Of a DNA stretch of 7,430 nucleotides, positions 1-6,531 are shown in pieces. This stretch comes from Flavobacteriaceae bacterium (lineage in GTDB: Bacteria > Bacteroidota > Bacteroidia > Flavobacteriales > Flavobacteriaceae). Below the pieces are notes generated by a model. That model was not told the origin of the DNA, made no database searches, and saw only the letters and a program-made list of their open reading frames with translations. Within the stretch, counting starts at the first letter, position 1. Every line of letters starts with the position of its first letter. The DNA lies in NCBI GenBank assembly GCA_008081325.1, contig VMCO01000125.1:1-7430 (forward strand), given 5' to 3'. The translations under genes and the position numbers were made by a program.

Positions 1-526
1 CTCCTCTTCCAAGCAAGATTCTTTTTTTACTTTCAGCTTTTCTATAACTGTATTGAGCAAGCCCACCTGTTTCAGGACATATTGCGTGTACTTTGGTTAC
101 ATATTCAGCGGTTGCCATCAGATTGGCCATGTTTTTGAATGGAATTCCTTTATAGTCCATGTCAAGTCCAGCAACAATTACTCGAACGCCATGATTGGCA
201 AGCACATTACAAACTTCGACAATCTCGTCATCAAAAAATTGAGCCTCGTCCACTCCAACAACCCGTATGTTTTTCACATGATTATAAATGTCGGAGGCCT
301 TATTCATCGTCTTACAATCGATAGTTGTATCATCATGCGAAACCACAGTATCCTTTTCATCTCTTGTGTCGACCTTTGGCTTAAAGATGACTACATCCAA
401 ATTGGCAAATTGAGCGCGTCTGATTCTCCTAATTAACTCTTCTGTTTTTCCTGAAAACATAGACCCGCATACAACCTCAATCCATCCAGTTTGTTTGTCA
501 AAATTTAAGGTATTTTCAAGAAACAT
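1..526 (-). CDS. tdk: Thymidine kinase (type II, TK1-like), 3' end cut by window edge
   Basis: Phosphorylates thymidine (and deoxyuridine) with ATP in the pyrimidine salvage pathway, in the cytoplasm. The reverse strand reads open from ATG at 526 to the window edge, giving 175 codons; the family is usually about 190-215 aa, so a short C-terminal piece is missing. Visible motifs: P-loop GSMFSGKT (residues 21-28) followed by EELIRRIRRAQ; the Walker B/catalytic segment VDEAQFF (92-98), with E94 the expected general base; AGLDMDYKGIPF (119-130); and the lasso region ICPETGGLAQYSYRK (149-163). In classical type II kinases the lasso begins with a CxxC zinc pair; here the first Cys is C150 and the second position is Thr, so that ligand is missing, as I recall for other Bacteroidota enzymes. 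The gene is divergent from rsmI. An open frame on the opposite strand (53-436) is a shadow of this gene. Identity is very secure. Confidence 0.95.
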   Translation of the reverse strand, partial: MFLENTLNFDKQTGWIEVVCGSMFSGKTEELIRRIRRAQFANLDVVIFKPKVDTRDEKDTVVSHDDTTIDCKTMNKASDIYNHVKNIRVVGVDEAQFFDDEIVEVCNVLANHGVRVIVAGLDMDYKGIPFKNMANLMATAEYVTKVHAICPETGGLAQYSYRKAESKKRILLGRG

Positions 527-555
527 TTTGTAAATTTAAAAAGTTGATAGCTTAA

Positions 556-586
556 TTGATTCTCAAAATTGAGTCGAATAAATTTA
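556..586 (+). promoter_or_regulatory. Candidate Bacteroidota-type promoter for the rsmI cluster
   Basis: In the divergent tdk/rsmI intergenic region, TTG at 556-558 lies 20 nt upstream of TAAATTTA at 579-586. This is close to the Bacteroidota sigma-factor consensus (TTG or TTTG near -33, about 17-23 nt, then TAnnTTTG near -7); the -7 box matches at 7 of 8 positions. Transcription would start around 590, leaving a leader of roughly 45-50 nt before the rsmI ATG at 640. The background is so AT-rich that a near match can arise by chance. No comparably good promoter was found for tdk in this region. Confidence 0.3.
562..573. repeat. Short inverted repeat between the promoter boxes
   Basis: CTCAA (562-566) and TTGAG (569-573) form a perfect 5-bp inverted repeat around an AA spacer, sitting between the proposed -33 and -7 boxes upstream of rsmI. 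The position would suit a small operator, but the arms are short and no regulator is encoded nearby, so function is speculative. Confidence 0.2.
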
Positions 587-614
587 GTAAAAAACAAGCT
601 GATATTAACCTAAC

Positions 615-629
615 TTAAATTTAATTTAA
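615..629. repeat. AT-only inverted repeat just upstream of rsmI
   Basis: TTAAATT (615-621) and AATTTAA (623-629) form a perfect 7-bp inverted repeat with a 1-nt centre, followed by GA and a seven-T run (633-639) that abuts the rsmI ATG. The stem has no G or C, so it would be very weak as RNA and a 1-nt loop cannot form without opening pairs. It may matter as DNA or simply reflect base composition. Confidence 0.25.
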
Positions 630-639
630 AGATTTTTTT

Positions 640-1308
640 ATGAGCAAGCTATTCGTCATTCCAACACCAATAGGAAATTTAGCAGACACTACTTTAAGGT
701 CCATTGAAGTGCTAAAGTCAGTAGATCTAATTTTAGCTGAGGACACAAGAACATCATCGAAACTATTAAAACACTACAACATTGATACAGCTGTAGAATC
801 TTTTCATATGCATAACGAGCATAAAAAATTAGATTCTATAATTAATAGGCTTAAAGATGATATTGAGATTGCTTTGATTTCTGATGCGGGTACTCCGGGC
901 ATTTCTGACCCGGGATTTTTACTTGTTCGTGAATGTATAAATAATGAAGTCGAGGTCGAATGTTTACCCGGCCCAACAGCTTTTGTGCCAGCCTTAGTAT
1001 CTTCAGGATTACCTTGCGATAGATTTTCTTTTGAAGGGTTTTTGCCTGTTAAAAAAGGAAGAACAAAACGATTAAAAGAATTATCTGCTGAAACAAAGAC
1101 AATGGTTTTTTATGAGTCACCTCATAGAATTTTAAAAACGCTAAATGATTTATCAAATTACTTTGATGTTGAAAGTCAAATCAGCGTTTCTCGTGAGCTG
1201 ACAAAATTATATGAAGAAACATTTAGAGGTACGATTAAAGAGTCAGTTGAACATTTCGACAAAAACAAACCGAAGGGAGAATTTGTAATTGTCCTTTCAC
1301 CAAAATAA
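640..1308 (+). CDS. rsmI: 16S rRNA (cytidine(1402)-2'-O)-methyltransferase RsmI
   Basis: Transfers a methyl group from S-adenosylmethionine to the 2'-O of C1402 in the decoding centre of 16S rRNA, tuning initiation and reading-frame fidelity. The 222-aa protein is a single tetrapyrrole-methylase (SPOUT-unrelated, two-lobed) domain. Motifs: PTPIGNL (8-14), LAEDTRTS (32-39), the glycine-rich SAM-binding segment SDAGTPGISDPG (81-92), LPGPTAFVPAL (109-119), FYESPHR (157-163), RELTKLYEE (185-193) and PKGEFVIV (211-218). The E. coli protein is about 286 aa; this one lacks the C-terminal extension, as is usual in Bacteroidota, so it is complete rather than truncated. The ATG at 640 follows directly on a T-tract with no Shine-Dalgarno. 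It is the first gene of the plus-strand cluster, and its stop lies 4 nt before the preferred start of the OsmC gene. Confidence 0.96.
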   Translation: MSKLFVIPTPIGNLADTTLRSIEVLKSVDLILAEDTRTSSKLLKHYNIDTAVESFHMHNEHKKLDSIINRLKDDIEIALISDAGTPGISDPGFLLVRECINNEVEVECLPGPTAFVPALVSSGLPCDRFSFEGFLPVKKGRTKRLKELSAETKTMVFYESPHRILKTLNDLSNYFDVESQISVSRELTKLYEETFRGTIKESVEHFDKNKPKGEFVIVLSPK

Positions 1309-1312
1309 AAAT

Positions 1313-1729
1313 ATGGATACAAATACAGTTATTACAAATTGGAAAAAGGGAACTACAGAATTTGAATGCATTAATCCAAATGGAGTTTCTACTATTCTTG
1401 GAACGAGTGCTGATGGAGAGGAAAAGATAGCTTCACCAAAGGCAATCATGCTTGGTTCGCTTGCTGTTTGCTCTGGGCTTGATGTTGTGGCAATACTCAA
1501 AAAAATGAGAGTCGAACTTGATGATTTTAAGATTAACACTACAGCCTCATTAACGGATGAACACCCCAGGTTTTATAATGAGGTGACAGTAGAATATCAT
1601 TTTTTTGGTCAAGACTTAGATAAAGAGAAAATAGAAAAAGCTGTTGATCTTTCTGTGACAAGATACTGCGGTGTGATGGAAATGTTCAGAGGCTTTTCAA
1701 AAGTAAAAACGGAAATAAAATACAACTAG
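1313..1729 (+). CDS. OsmC/YhfA-like family protein (thiol peroxidase-type)
   Basis: Small cytoplasmic alpha/beta protein of the OsmC superfamily, whose studied members reduce organic hydroperoxides through a pair of reactive cysteines in a dimer. With the ATG at 1313 it is 138 aa, the usual size. The two conserved cysteines are present: C53 in LAVCSGLDVVAILKKMR, on the central helix, and C119 in SVTRYCGVMEM. The 'SGLDVVxILKKMR' helix is closer to the YhfA-like branch than to Ohr or classical OsmC, so the substrate is unknown. The reading frame is open back to TTG at 1289, inside rsmI, with an SD-like GGGAG nearby, but that stretch encodes the conserved PKGE end of RsmI and would add residues (SFHQNKN) not expected in the family; I therefore chose ATG 1313. 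Spacing to rsmI is 4 nt, suggesting cotranscription. Confidence 0.88.
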   Translation: MDTNTVITNWKKGTTEFECINPNGVSTILGTSADGEEKIASPKAIMLGSLAVCSGLDVVAILKKMRVELDDFKINTTASLTDEHPRFYNEVTVEYHFFGQDLDKEKIEKAVDLSVTRYCGVMEMFRGFSKVKTEIKYN

Positions 1730-1731
1730 AA

Positions 1732-2511
1732 TTGTTAGCTGAAATTCATAAACATATTAATGATAGTAGAATTAGTTTTGACGAAGCAGAGCACAATTAT
1801 TTTATTGATGGACAGAAAGCAAAATTTTCTGTTACGGAAATTATAGATAAGTTCTTTCCTGAATTTGATTCTGCGTATTGGGCAGAGCTCAAAGCAATCG
1901 AAAAACTAAATCAAGATCACGTTGAATATGATTCAGAGGTGCTACAAGCAACAATCAAACAAATCCTGGAAGGATGGGAAAAAAAGAGAATTGATGCTGC
2001 ATTAAAAGGCACCACACTACATGAGAAGATTGAAGATTTTTATAATGAAATATTTCACGAGGATTATCCTCCAGAATTTGATTTTTTTAAAAATTTTCAT
2101 AAAAAATATAAAAAGCTTCAACCCTACAGGACTGAGTGGAGAATTTTTGACGAAAGCCTTTCGTTGGCAGGCACCGTGGATATGGTTTATCAAAAAGAAA
2201 ACGGTGAACTGTTTATTTTTGATTGGAAGAGAACATCAAAATTAATTGATCACAACAACCAGCCGATTTTAAAGGATTTTAATTATGGTCGTGATGGTCT
2301 GTCTCATATTGCTGACAATAGCTTTAATCGATATGCGCTTCAGCAAAATGTATATAAGTTCATTCTTGAAAAATATTATAACAAGAAAATAAGTTCAATG
2401 AACTTACTGGTTTTACACCCAAATTATACTAACTATGTCCATTTAAAATTGCCGGAAATGAAAAAAGAGGCAGCATTTTTGATTGAACAAGCTAAAGAAT
2501 TAAGTAAGTAA
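1732..2511 (+). CDS. Compact RecB/MGME1-type PD-(D/E)XK nuclease
   Basis: A 259-aa stand-alone nuclease, predicted to cut DNA ends or single-stranded DNA with a divalent metal; its cellular role is unknown. Motifs of the RecB-nuclease clan occur in order: SVTEII (33-38), GTTLHEKIEDFY (93-104; H97), TEW (134-136; E135), the acidic residue in LAGTVDMVY (D150), the metal/catalytic DWK (164-166), and the QxxxY-type ALQQNVY (202-208). All expected active-site positions are filled. The protein contains no cysteine at all, so it cannot carry the Fe-S cluster of Cas4, AddB or Dna2 nucleases. No helicase domain or partner is nearby. The order SVT, WxxxR, GxxLHexiE, GTxD, DWKxS/T, QxxxY resembles mitochondrial MGME1. 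The start is taken as TTG at 1732, 2 nt after the osmC-like stop: no in-frame ATG occurs before residue 151, which lies inside the catalytic core. Family is secure, biological role is not. Confidence 0.82.
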   Translation: MLAEIHKHINDSRISFDEAEHNYFIDGQKAKFSVTEIIDKFFPEFDSAYWAELKAIEKLNQDHVEYDSEVLQATIKQILEGWEKKRIDAALKGTTLHEKIEDFYNEIFHEDYPPEFDFFKNFHKKYKKLQPYRTEWRIFDESLSLAGTVDMVYQKENGELFIFDWKRTSKLIDHNNQPILKDFNYGRDGLSHIADNSFNRYALQQNVYKFILEKYYNKKISSMNLLVLHPNYTNYVHLKLPEMKKEAAFLIEQAKELSK

Positions 2512-2512
2512 T

Positions 2513-3775
2513 TTGGAAGAAAAGCTTGACCCGTATGCAGCATTAAGATTTAAGGAATTTAACTTTTTCCTTGTGATAAGGTTTATTCTGGTCTTTGGTT
2601 GGTCCATGCAGTTTATCATTGTTGAGTGGGAGGTTTACAGTCTTACAAAAGACCCTTTGTCATTGGGCTTAATTGGTTTGGTAGAGGTCATCCCTGCAAT
2701 TTCTACAGCTTTGTTTGCAGGACATATTGTTGATCAACGAGAAAAGAAAATGTTATTTGTTCAATGTATTACCGCTTTTTTACTGGTAGCTATAGGATAC
2801 TATTTTATAACCAGTCCTTATGCTTATGAAAATTATGAAAACTCTCAAATCTTAATTGGAATTTACATTTTAGTTTTTATTGGAGGATTTGTAAGAGCAT
2901 TTATCGGCCCAACAATTTTTTCTTTAGTTGCTTTGATTGTTCCAAAAAGAGTATATCCCAATGCAGCTACATGGAGTAGTTCAACTTGGCAGTTGGCTGT
3001 GGTTTTAGGCCCTGCCTTTGCAGGGTTTTCTATCGCCTGGATCGGAGTTCATAACTCAATGGGAATAGTACTAGGAGCAATAATCATTGGATTGTTTTTG
3101 ATCGGGTTTATAAAGAAAAAACCAATTCTTAATCCTAAAATCGGAGAGCCAATTTTTCAAAGCCTTAAGGCTGGATTAAATTTTGTTTATAAAACAAAAT
3201 CTATATTGGTCGCTTTGACCCTTGATATGGTTGCCGTTTTGTTTGGGGGTGCTATTGCGCTTCTACCGATCTACGCACAAGATATTTTAAATGTAGGATC
3301 CGAAGGGTTTGGAATTCTTAGAGCAGCCCCAGCAGTTGGCTCTGTTTTAATGATGGTGGCCTCAGCTCATATTCCCCTTACAAGAAATGCTGGTAAAAAA
3401 TTGCTCTTTGCCATATTCTGTTTTGGAATATCAATAATAGTATTTGGGGTTTCTGACATATTTTGGCTATCAGTATTTGCTCTGTTTATGTATGGACTGA
3501 CCGATGGAGTTTCAATGATTATAAGACAAACTATTTTACAATTAAAAACTCCGGATGAATTTAGAGGAAGAGTTGCTTCTGTAAACTCAATTTTTGTTGG
3601 TTCATCGAATGAACTTGGCGCCTTTGAAAGCGGAGCAACCGCTAAATTAATGGGGACCGTTCCTGCTGTTGTATTTGGAGGAGTAATGACAATATTAACA
3701 GTTGGGTTTACAGCAATTAAATTCCCAACATTTAGAAAATTAGATTTAACAAAAGACATGAATGAAAATACATAG
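2513..3775 (+). CDS. MFS transporter, MFS_3/DHA3-like
   Basis: A 420-aa inner-membrane carrier of the major facilitator superfamily with about 12 hydrophobic segments. The cytoplasmic loop-2 motif A is seen as AGHIVDQREKKM (69-80), and the C-half carries LKTPDEFRGRVASVNSIFVG (344-363) followed by SSNELGAFESG, a signature of the MFS_3 group that includes the enterobactin exporter EntS and macrolide exporters such as MefA. Substrate cannot be read from sequence; small-molecule export is common in the group, but uptake is possible given the neighbour. The start is TTG at 2513, 1 nt after the nuclease stop; an in-frame stop lies at 2501-2503 and the first ATG is inside the first membrane helix (residue 32), so TTG is nearly forced. 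The conserved-looking N-terminus KLDPYAALRFKEF supports it. The 3' end overlaps the TonB-receptor start by 14 nt, pointing to translational coupling. Confidence 0.88.
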   Translation: MEEKLDPYAALRFKEFNFFLVIRFILVFGWSMQFIIVEWEVYSLTKDPLSLGLIGLVEVIPAISTALFAGHIVDQREKKMLFVQCITAFLLVAIGYYFITSPYAYENYENSQILIGIYILVFIGGFVRAFIGPTIFSLVALIVPKRVYPNAATWSSSTWQLAVVLGPAFAGFSIAWIGVHNSMGIVLGAIIIGLFLIGFIKKKPILNPKIGEPIFQSLKAGLNFVYKTKSILVALTLDMVAVLFGGAIALLPIYAQDILNVGSEGFGILRAAPAVGSVLMMVASAHIPLTRNAGKKLLFAIFCFGISIIVFGVSDIFWLSVFALFMYGLTDGVSMIIRQTILQLKTPDEFRGRVASVNSIFVGSSNELGAFESGATAKLMGTVPAVVFGGVMTILTVGFTAIKFPTFRKLDLTKDMNENT

Positions 3776-5735
3776 ACTACTATTTTTTGGTGCGTTATTA
3801 TTGCAAACTAATTTATTTGCCCTACAATCAGACACCTTAAATTTAGATGAGATAATGCTAAAGAGCGCGTTAATTAATCAGGCTAATCCAGCACTTACAG
3901 TGTCAGAAATTTCATATGATGAATATGGAATTAAAGCTGTGAATTTTCAAGATGCAATTGATTTTTCTGCTGGACTTTGGATTACAAACAGTGAAAATCA
4001 AGCGCAAGATAACCGAATGGCAATTAGGGGTTTTGGTGCTCGTTCAGCTTTTGGAATCAGGGGCCTAAAAATTATTCTAGACGGGGTGCCACTAACGACT
4101 CCAGATGGCCAATCACAAGTAGATAACATCCCTTTTGAGCTAATTGAGAATGTTGAGATCATGAAAAGCCTGTCATCCACAAGATATGGAAATGCATCTG
4201 GAGGAGTAGTTAGTATAAGTACCTTTTCTAATCTTACTGACAAGTATATTGTGGAGGCTGGTTATGGAAGTTATGGCTATAAAAACATTAAAGGCACATA
4301 CTCAACAAATAGTGAAAAGTCATCCACTATTTTAAACATTTCTCAGGCTGAGAGTGATGGATATAGAGACCATAGTAGCTACTTAAATAAGTCTTTATTT
4401 TTTAAGCATGCAAGGAAGCTACAAAATATGAATTTGAAATTCAATTTGCTTTATTTTGATAGTCCGTACGCTTTTGACCCAGGAGGATTAAATATTGAAT
4501 CAGTTCAAGAAAATAGATCACAAGCAAGAGATAGAAATGTACTTTATAATTCACAAGAATCAATCAAACAAATCCAAACAGGAGTAGTTTTAGACTGGGA
4601 TACCAAGCTAGGTGAGGTTAATTCAAACGTATATTATAGTAATAGAGATTTTGTCGGACTACTGCCATTTACAAATGGGGGCTATGTTGAATTAAATAGA
4701 GATTTTTCAGGAGCAGAAATAAGCATTAAAGACAAATCTCAGAATTTAGAATGGATGGTCGGCACGTCTATTCAAGACCAAAAAGATGACAGAAAAAGAT
4801 TTGAAAACAATGAAGGCGAAAAAGGAGTCAAAGTCATGGATCAAATGGAATCTTTCAGGTCTTACGGAGCATTTATCTTGGGCTCATTTAATAAATCAAA
4901 ATATAGTATACAAGCTGGGCTTAGATATGACGGACATGAAATTTCATTGGATGACAATATTGGGATAACCCAACAATATATTGACTACTCAAAATCATTA
5001 AACGCATTATCTCCGACTCTTGGACTAATTTTCAAAGCGACTAAAAACGGAGAGATTTATATTAACTATGGTCATGCCTATGAAACACCATCTCTAAGTG
5101 AGCTTTCATCAAATCCGCTTGGATCAGGTTTTAACGAAGAACTATCACCAATGATTTCAAAAGGGGCAGATTTAGGTTTTAGAAAATCTCTTAAAGATAT
5201 TTCTTATAATTTAACAGCTTTTTATATTGATACTGAAGATGAAATTGTGAGTTATGAAATTTGGGGAATGAATTATTACAGAAACCTTGGAACTTCAAAA
5301 AGGTATGGAATTGAGCTTGAAGGGTCTTATAGACCTAGCAAGCTAAATACTTTTAATGTTTCTTATACACAGGCAAATTATGAGTTCACAAACCAACTTA
5401 TTAATGGGCAGCTTCCTGGTGTACCAAAATCAAATTTTTCAGTTGAATGGATTTACAATAAAGACACCTTTTATGCAAAGTTTGACCTAAAGTATGCACA
5501 CTCATTATTTGCTGACGATATGAATCAGATCAAAATTCCTTCATTTTTCTTATCAAATCTTGCTTTGAAAAACACCTACAGAATAAAAGATTTAGAAATT
5601 ACAGCTGGGCTGCAAATACGAAACTTATTTGACGAAAAGTATTTTGATAATATAAGGCTAAACGCTTTTGGCAGCAGATTTTATGAGCCCGCAAGTTTAA
5701 GATCTTACGTATTTAGTTTGTCAACTAATTTTTAA
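3762..5735 (+). CDS. TonB-dependent outer-membrane receptor
   Basis: A 657-aa outer-membrane beta-barrel that imports a ligand (siderophore, cofactor or similar) using energy from TonB-ExbBD. The signal peptide spans residues 1-20 (MKIHRLL, hydrophobic core, cleavage likely after LFA). A TonB-box-like segment NLDEIMLKSA (27-36) is followed by the plug (about 43-153), with RMAIRGFGARSAFGIRG (85-101), DGVPLTTPDGQSQ (107-119) and RYGNASGGVV (141-150). The rest is barrel, with the usual NLFDEKY motif near the end and a terminal Phe. It has no N-terminal carboxypeptidase-regulatory-like domain and no SusD partner, so it is not a SusC-type glycan importer. From memory, the plug resembles FecA-related and especially PqqU/YncD-type receptors (IRGFGxR..GxRG, DGxPxTxPDGQ), so pyrroloquinoline quinone or a related small ligand is a possible but unproven cargo. 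The ATG at 3762 overlaps the MFS gene by 14 nt. Confidence 0.92.
   Translation: MKIHRLLFFGALLLQTNLFALQSDTLNLDEIMLKSALINQANPALTVSEISYDEYGIKAVNFQDAIDFSAGLWITNSENQAQDNRMAIRGFGARSAFGIRGLKIILDGVPLTTPDGQSQVDNIPFELIENVEIMKSLSSTRYGNASGGVVSISTFSNLTDKYIVEAGYGSYGYKNIKGTYSTNSEKSSTILNISQAESDGYRDHSSYLNKSLFFKHARKLQNMNLKFNLLYFDSPYAFDPGGLNIESVQENRSQARDRNVLYNSQESIKQIQTGVVLDWDTKLGEVNSNVYYSNRDFVGLLPFTNGGYVELNRDFSGAEISIKDKSQNLEWMVGTSIQDQKDDRKRFENNEGEKGVKVMDQMESFRSYGAFILGSFNKSKYSIQAGLRYDGHEISLDDNIGITQQYIDYSKSLNALSPTLGLIFKATKNGEIYINYGHAYETPSLSELSSNPLGSGFNEELSPMISKGADLGFRKSLKDISYNLTAFYIDTEDEIVSYEIWGMNYYRNLGTSKRYGIELEGSYRPSKLNTFNVSYTQANYEFTNQLINGQLPGVPKSNFSVEWIYNKDTFYAKFDLKYAHSLFADDMNQIKIPSFFLSNLALKNTYRIKDLEITAGLQIRNLFDEKYFDNIRLNAFGSRFYEPASLRSYVFSLSTNF
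5732..5735. other. Shared TTAA of two convergent stop codons
   Basis: The receptor stop TAA occupies 5733-5735 and the lpxH stop TAA, read on the other strand, occupies 5734-5732. The genes therefore overlap tail-to-tail by the 4-nt palindrome TTAA, with no intergenic space for a conventional bidirectional terminator. I see no clear GC-rich hairpin with a T-run on either side. Confidence 0.9.
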
Positions 5736-6484
5736 TCAAATCTTTTTAGGGACAAGTTTTCGCCGTTAAATTCAGCATAGGTAAAATTTTTAATCCAATC
5801 TCCAAGATTGATGTATTTAGATTCCGGAGTTAATTCAACGTCAAGAGGGATATGTGAATGACCAAAGATGAAATAGTCATATTGCTTTGTTTCAAGTTTT
5901 TTTCTACAATACTGAGTTAACCACTGATTTTCGATATCGCCAATATCTTTTTTCGCTGACATTAACTTTTTTTCTTTAGAAAGAAATTGGCCGAGTTTAA
6001 CCCCAATGTCAGGATGAACCCATCTAAAGCACCACTTAAAAAATCTATTTCCTGTAATAAATTTTTTCATCAACTTGTAAGAAGTATCACCAGGCCCCAA
6101 ACCATCTCCATGACCAATAAAAAAACTCTTTTCGTTAATCTCAAATTGTTGAGGTTCAGTAATCACTTTTACTCCAAGCTCTAATTGAAAATAGTCACGC
6201 ACCCACATGTCATGATTTCCTGTAAAGAAATATATCGGAATTCCAGAATCTGCAATCTCGGCTATTTTTCCCAAGACCCTAGTGAAGCCCTTGGGCACAA
6301 CTGTTTTGTATTCAAACCAAAAATCAAATAAGTCGCCTAAAAGATAAATTGAATGTGCATCAATTTTAATTGTATCTAACCATTTTACAAACTTTTTTTC
6401 ACGCAATAAACTTGACCTGTAATTAGGAATTCCTAAATGGTTGTCAGACGCAAAATATATTTTCTTTCCCTCGGTTACTTTCAT
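5732..6484 (-). CDS. lpxH: UDP-2,3-diacylglucosamine diphosphatase LpxH
   Basis: Hydrolyses UDP-2,3-diacylglucosamine to lipid X and UMP, the fourth step of lipid A synthesis, at the inner face of the cytoplasmic membrane. The 250-aa protein (E. coli about 240) shows the full dinuclear-metal calcineurin-type phosphoesterase set: SDNHLG (D14, H16), LGDLFDFWFEY (G50-D51, D54), TGNHDMW (N90, H91, D92), IGHGDGLG (H125), and FGHSHIP (H209, H211). The cap region between about 130 and 190, with basic and aromatic residues (RFFKWCFRWVHPDIG), matches the substrate-binding lid of LpxH. This confirms a Gram-negative envelope. The ATG at 6484 lies 29 nt after the queD stop and is preceded by a promoter-like TATCTTTG, so it may be transcribed on its own as well as with queD. 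It converges on the TonB receptor gene. Confidence 0.94.
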   Translation of the reverse strand: MKVTEGKKIYFASDNHLGIPNYRSSLLREKKFVKWLDTIKIDAHSIYLLGDLFDFWFEYKTVVPKGFTRVLGKIAEIADSGIPIYFFTGNHDMWVRDYFQLELGVKVITEPQQFEINEKSFFIGHGDGLGPGDTSYKLMKKFITGNRFFKWCFRWVHPDIGVKLGQFLSKEKKLMSAKKDIGDIENQWLTQYCRKKLETKQYDYFIFGHSHIPLDVELTPESKYINLGDWIKNFTYAEFNGENLSLKRFD

Positions 6485-6496
6485 GATTTACAAGAC

Positions 6497-6531
6497 CAAA
6501 GATATATAAAAGATTAATTGTCAGCAGCAAA
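6497..6531 (-). promoter_or_regulatory. Candidate promoter for lpxH
   Basis: On the minus strand, TATCTTTG (6504-6497) is an exact match to the Bacteroidota -7 element TAnnTTTG. A TTTG at 6531-6528 lies 23 nt upstream, at the long end of the accepted -33/-7 spacing. The -33 box falls inside the last codons of queD. The predicted transcript would begin only a few nucleotides before the lpxH ATG, giving a very short leader. Confidence 0.45.

Noticed and set aside
53..436. Plus-strand open frame of 127 codons opposite tdk
   Set aside because: It lies wholly antisense to the well-supported thymidine kinase, has no recognisable motif and no promoter; a shadow of the real gene.
615..639. Inverted repeat plus T-run resembling an intrinsic terminator before rsmI
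   Set aside because: The stem is entirely A/T with a 1-nt loop and would not be stable; it also abuts the rsmI start codon.
1289..1312. TTG at 1289 as the start of the OsmC-like gene, with SD-like GGGAG upstream
   Set aside because: The GGGAG encodes the conserved PKGE end of RsmI, Bacteroidota rarely use Shine-Dalgarno, and ATG 1313 gives the normal family N-terminus.
1297..1539. Minus-strand frame of 80 codons opposite the OsmC-like gene
   Set aside because: Antisense overlap and no conserved motif; hydrophobic look arises from the complementary strand.
1732..2511. Nuclease as Cas4 or part of a CRISPR adaptation module
   Set aside because: It has no cysteines for the Cas4 Fe-S cluster, and there is no repeat array or cas1/cas2 in the window.
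3367..3759. Minus-strand open frame of 130 codons inside the MFS gene
   Set aside because: Antisense to a strongly supported membrane-protein gene, with low-complexity composition typical of a reverse-strand shadow.
3762..5735. TonB receptor as part of a SusC/SusD polysaccharide-utilisation locus
   Set aside because: No SusD-like lipoprotein, no glycoside hydrolase, and no N-terminal carboxypeptidase-regulatory-like domain typical of SusC.
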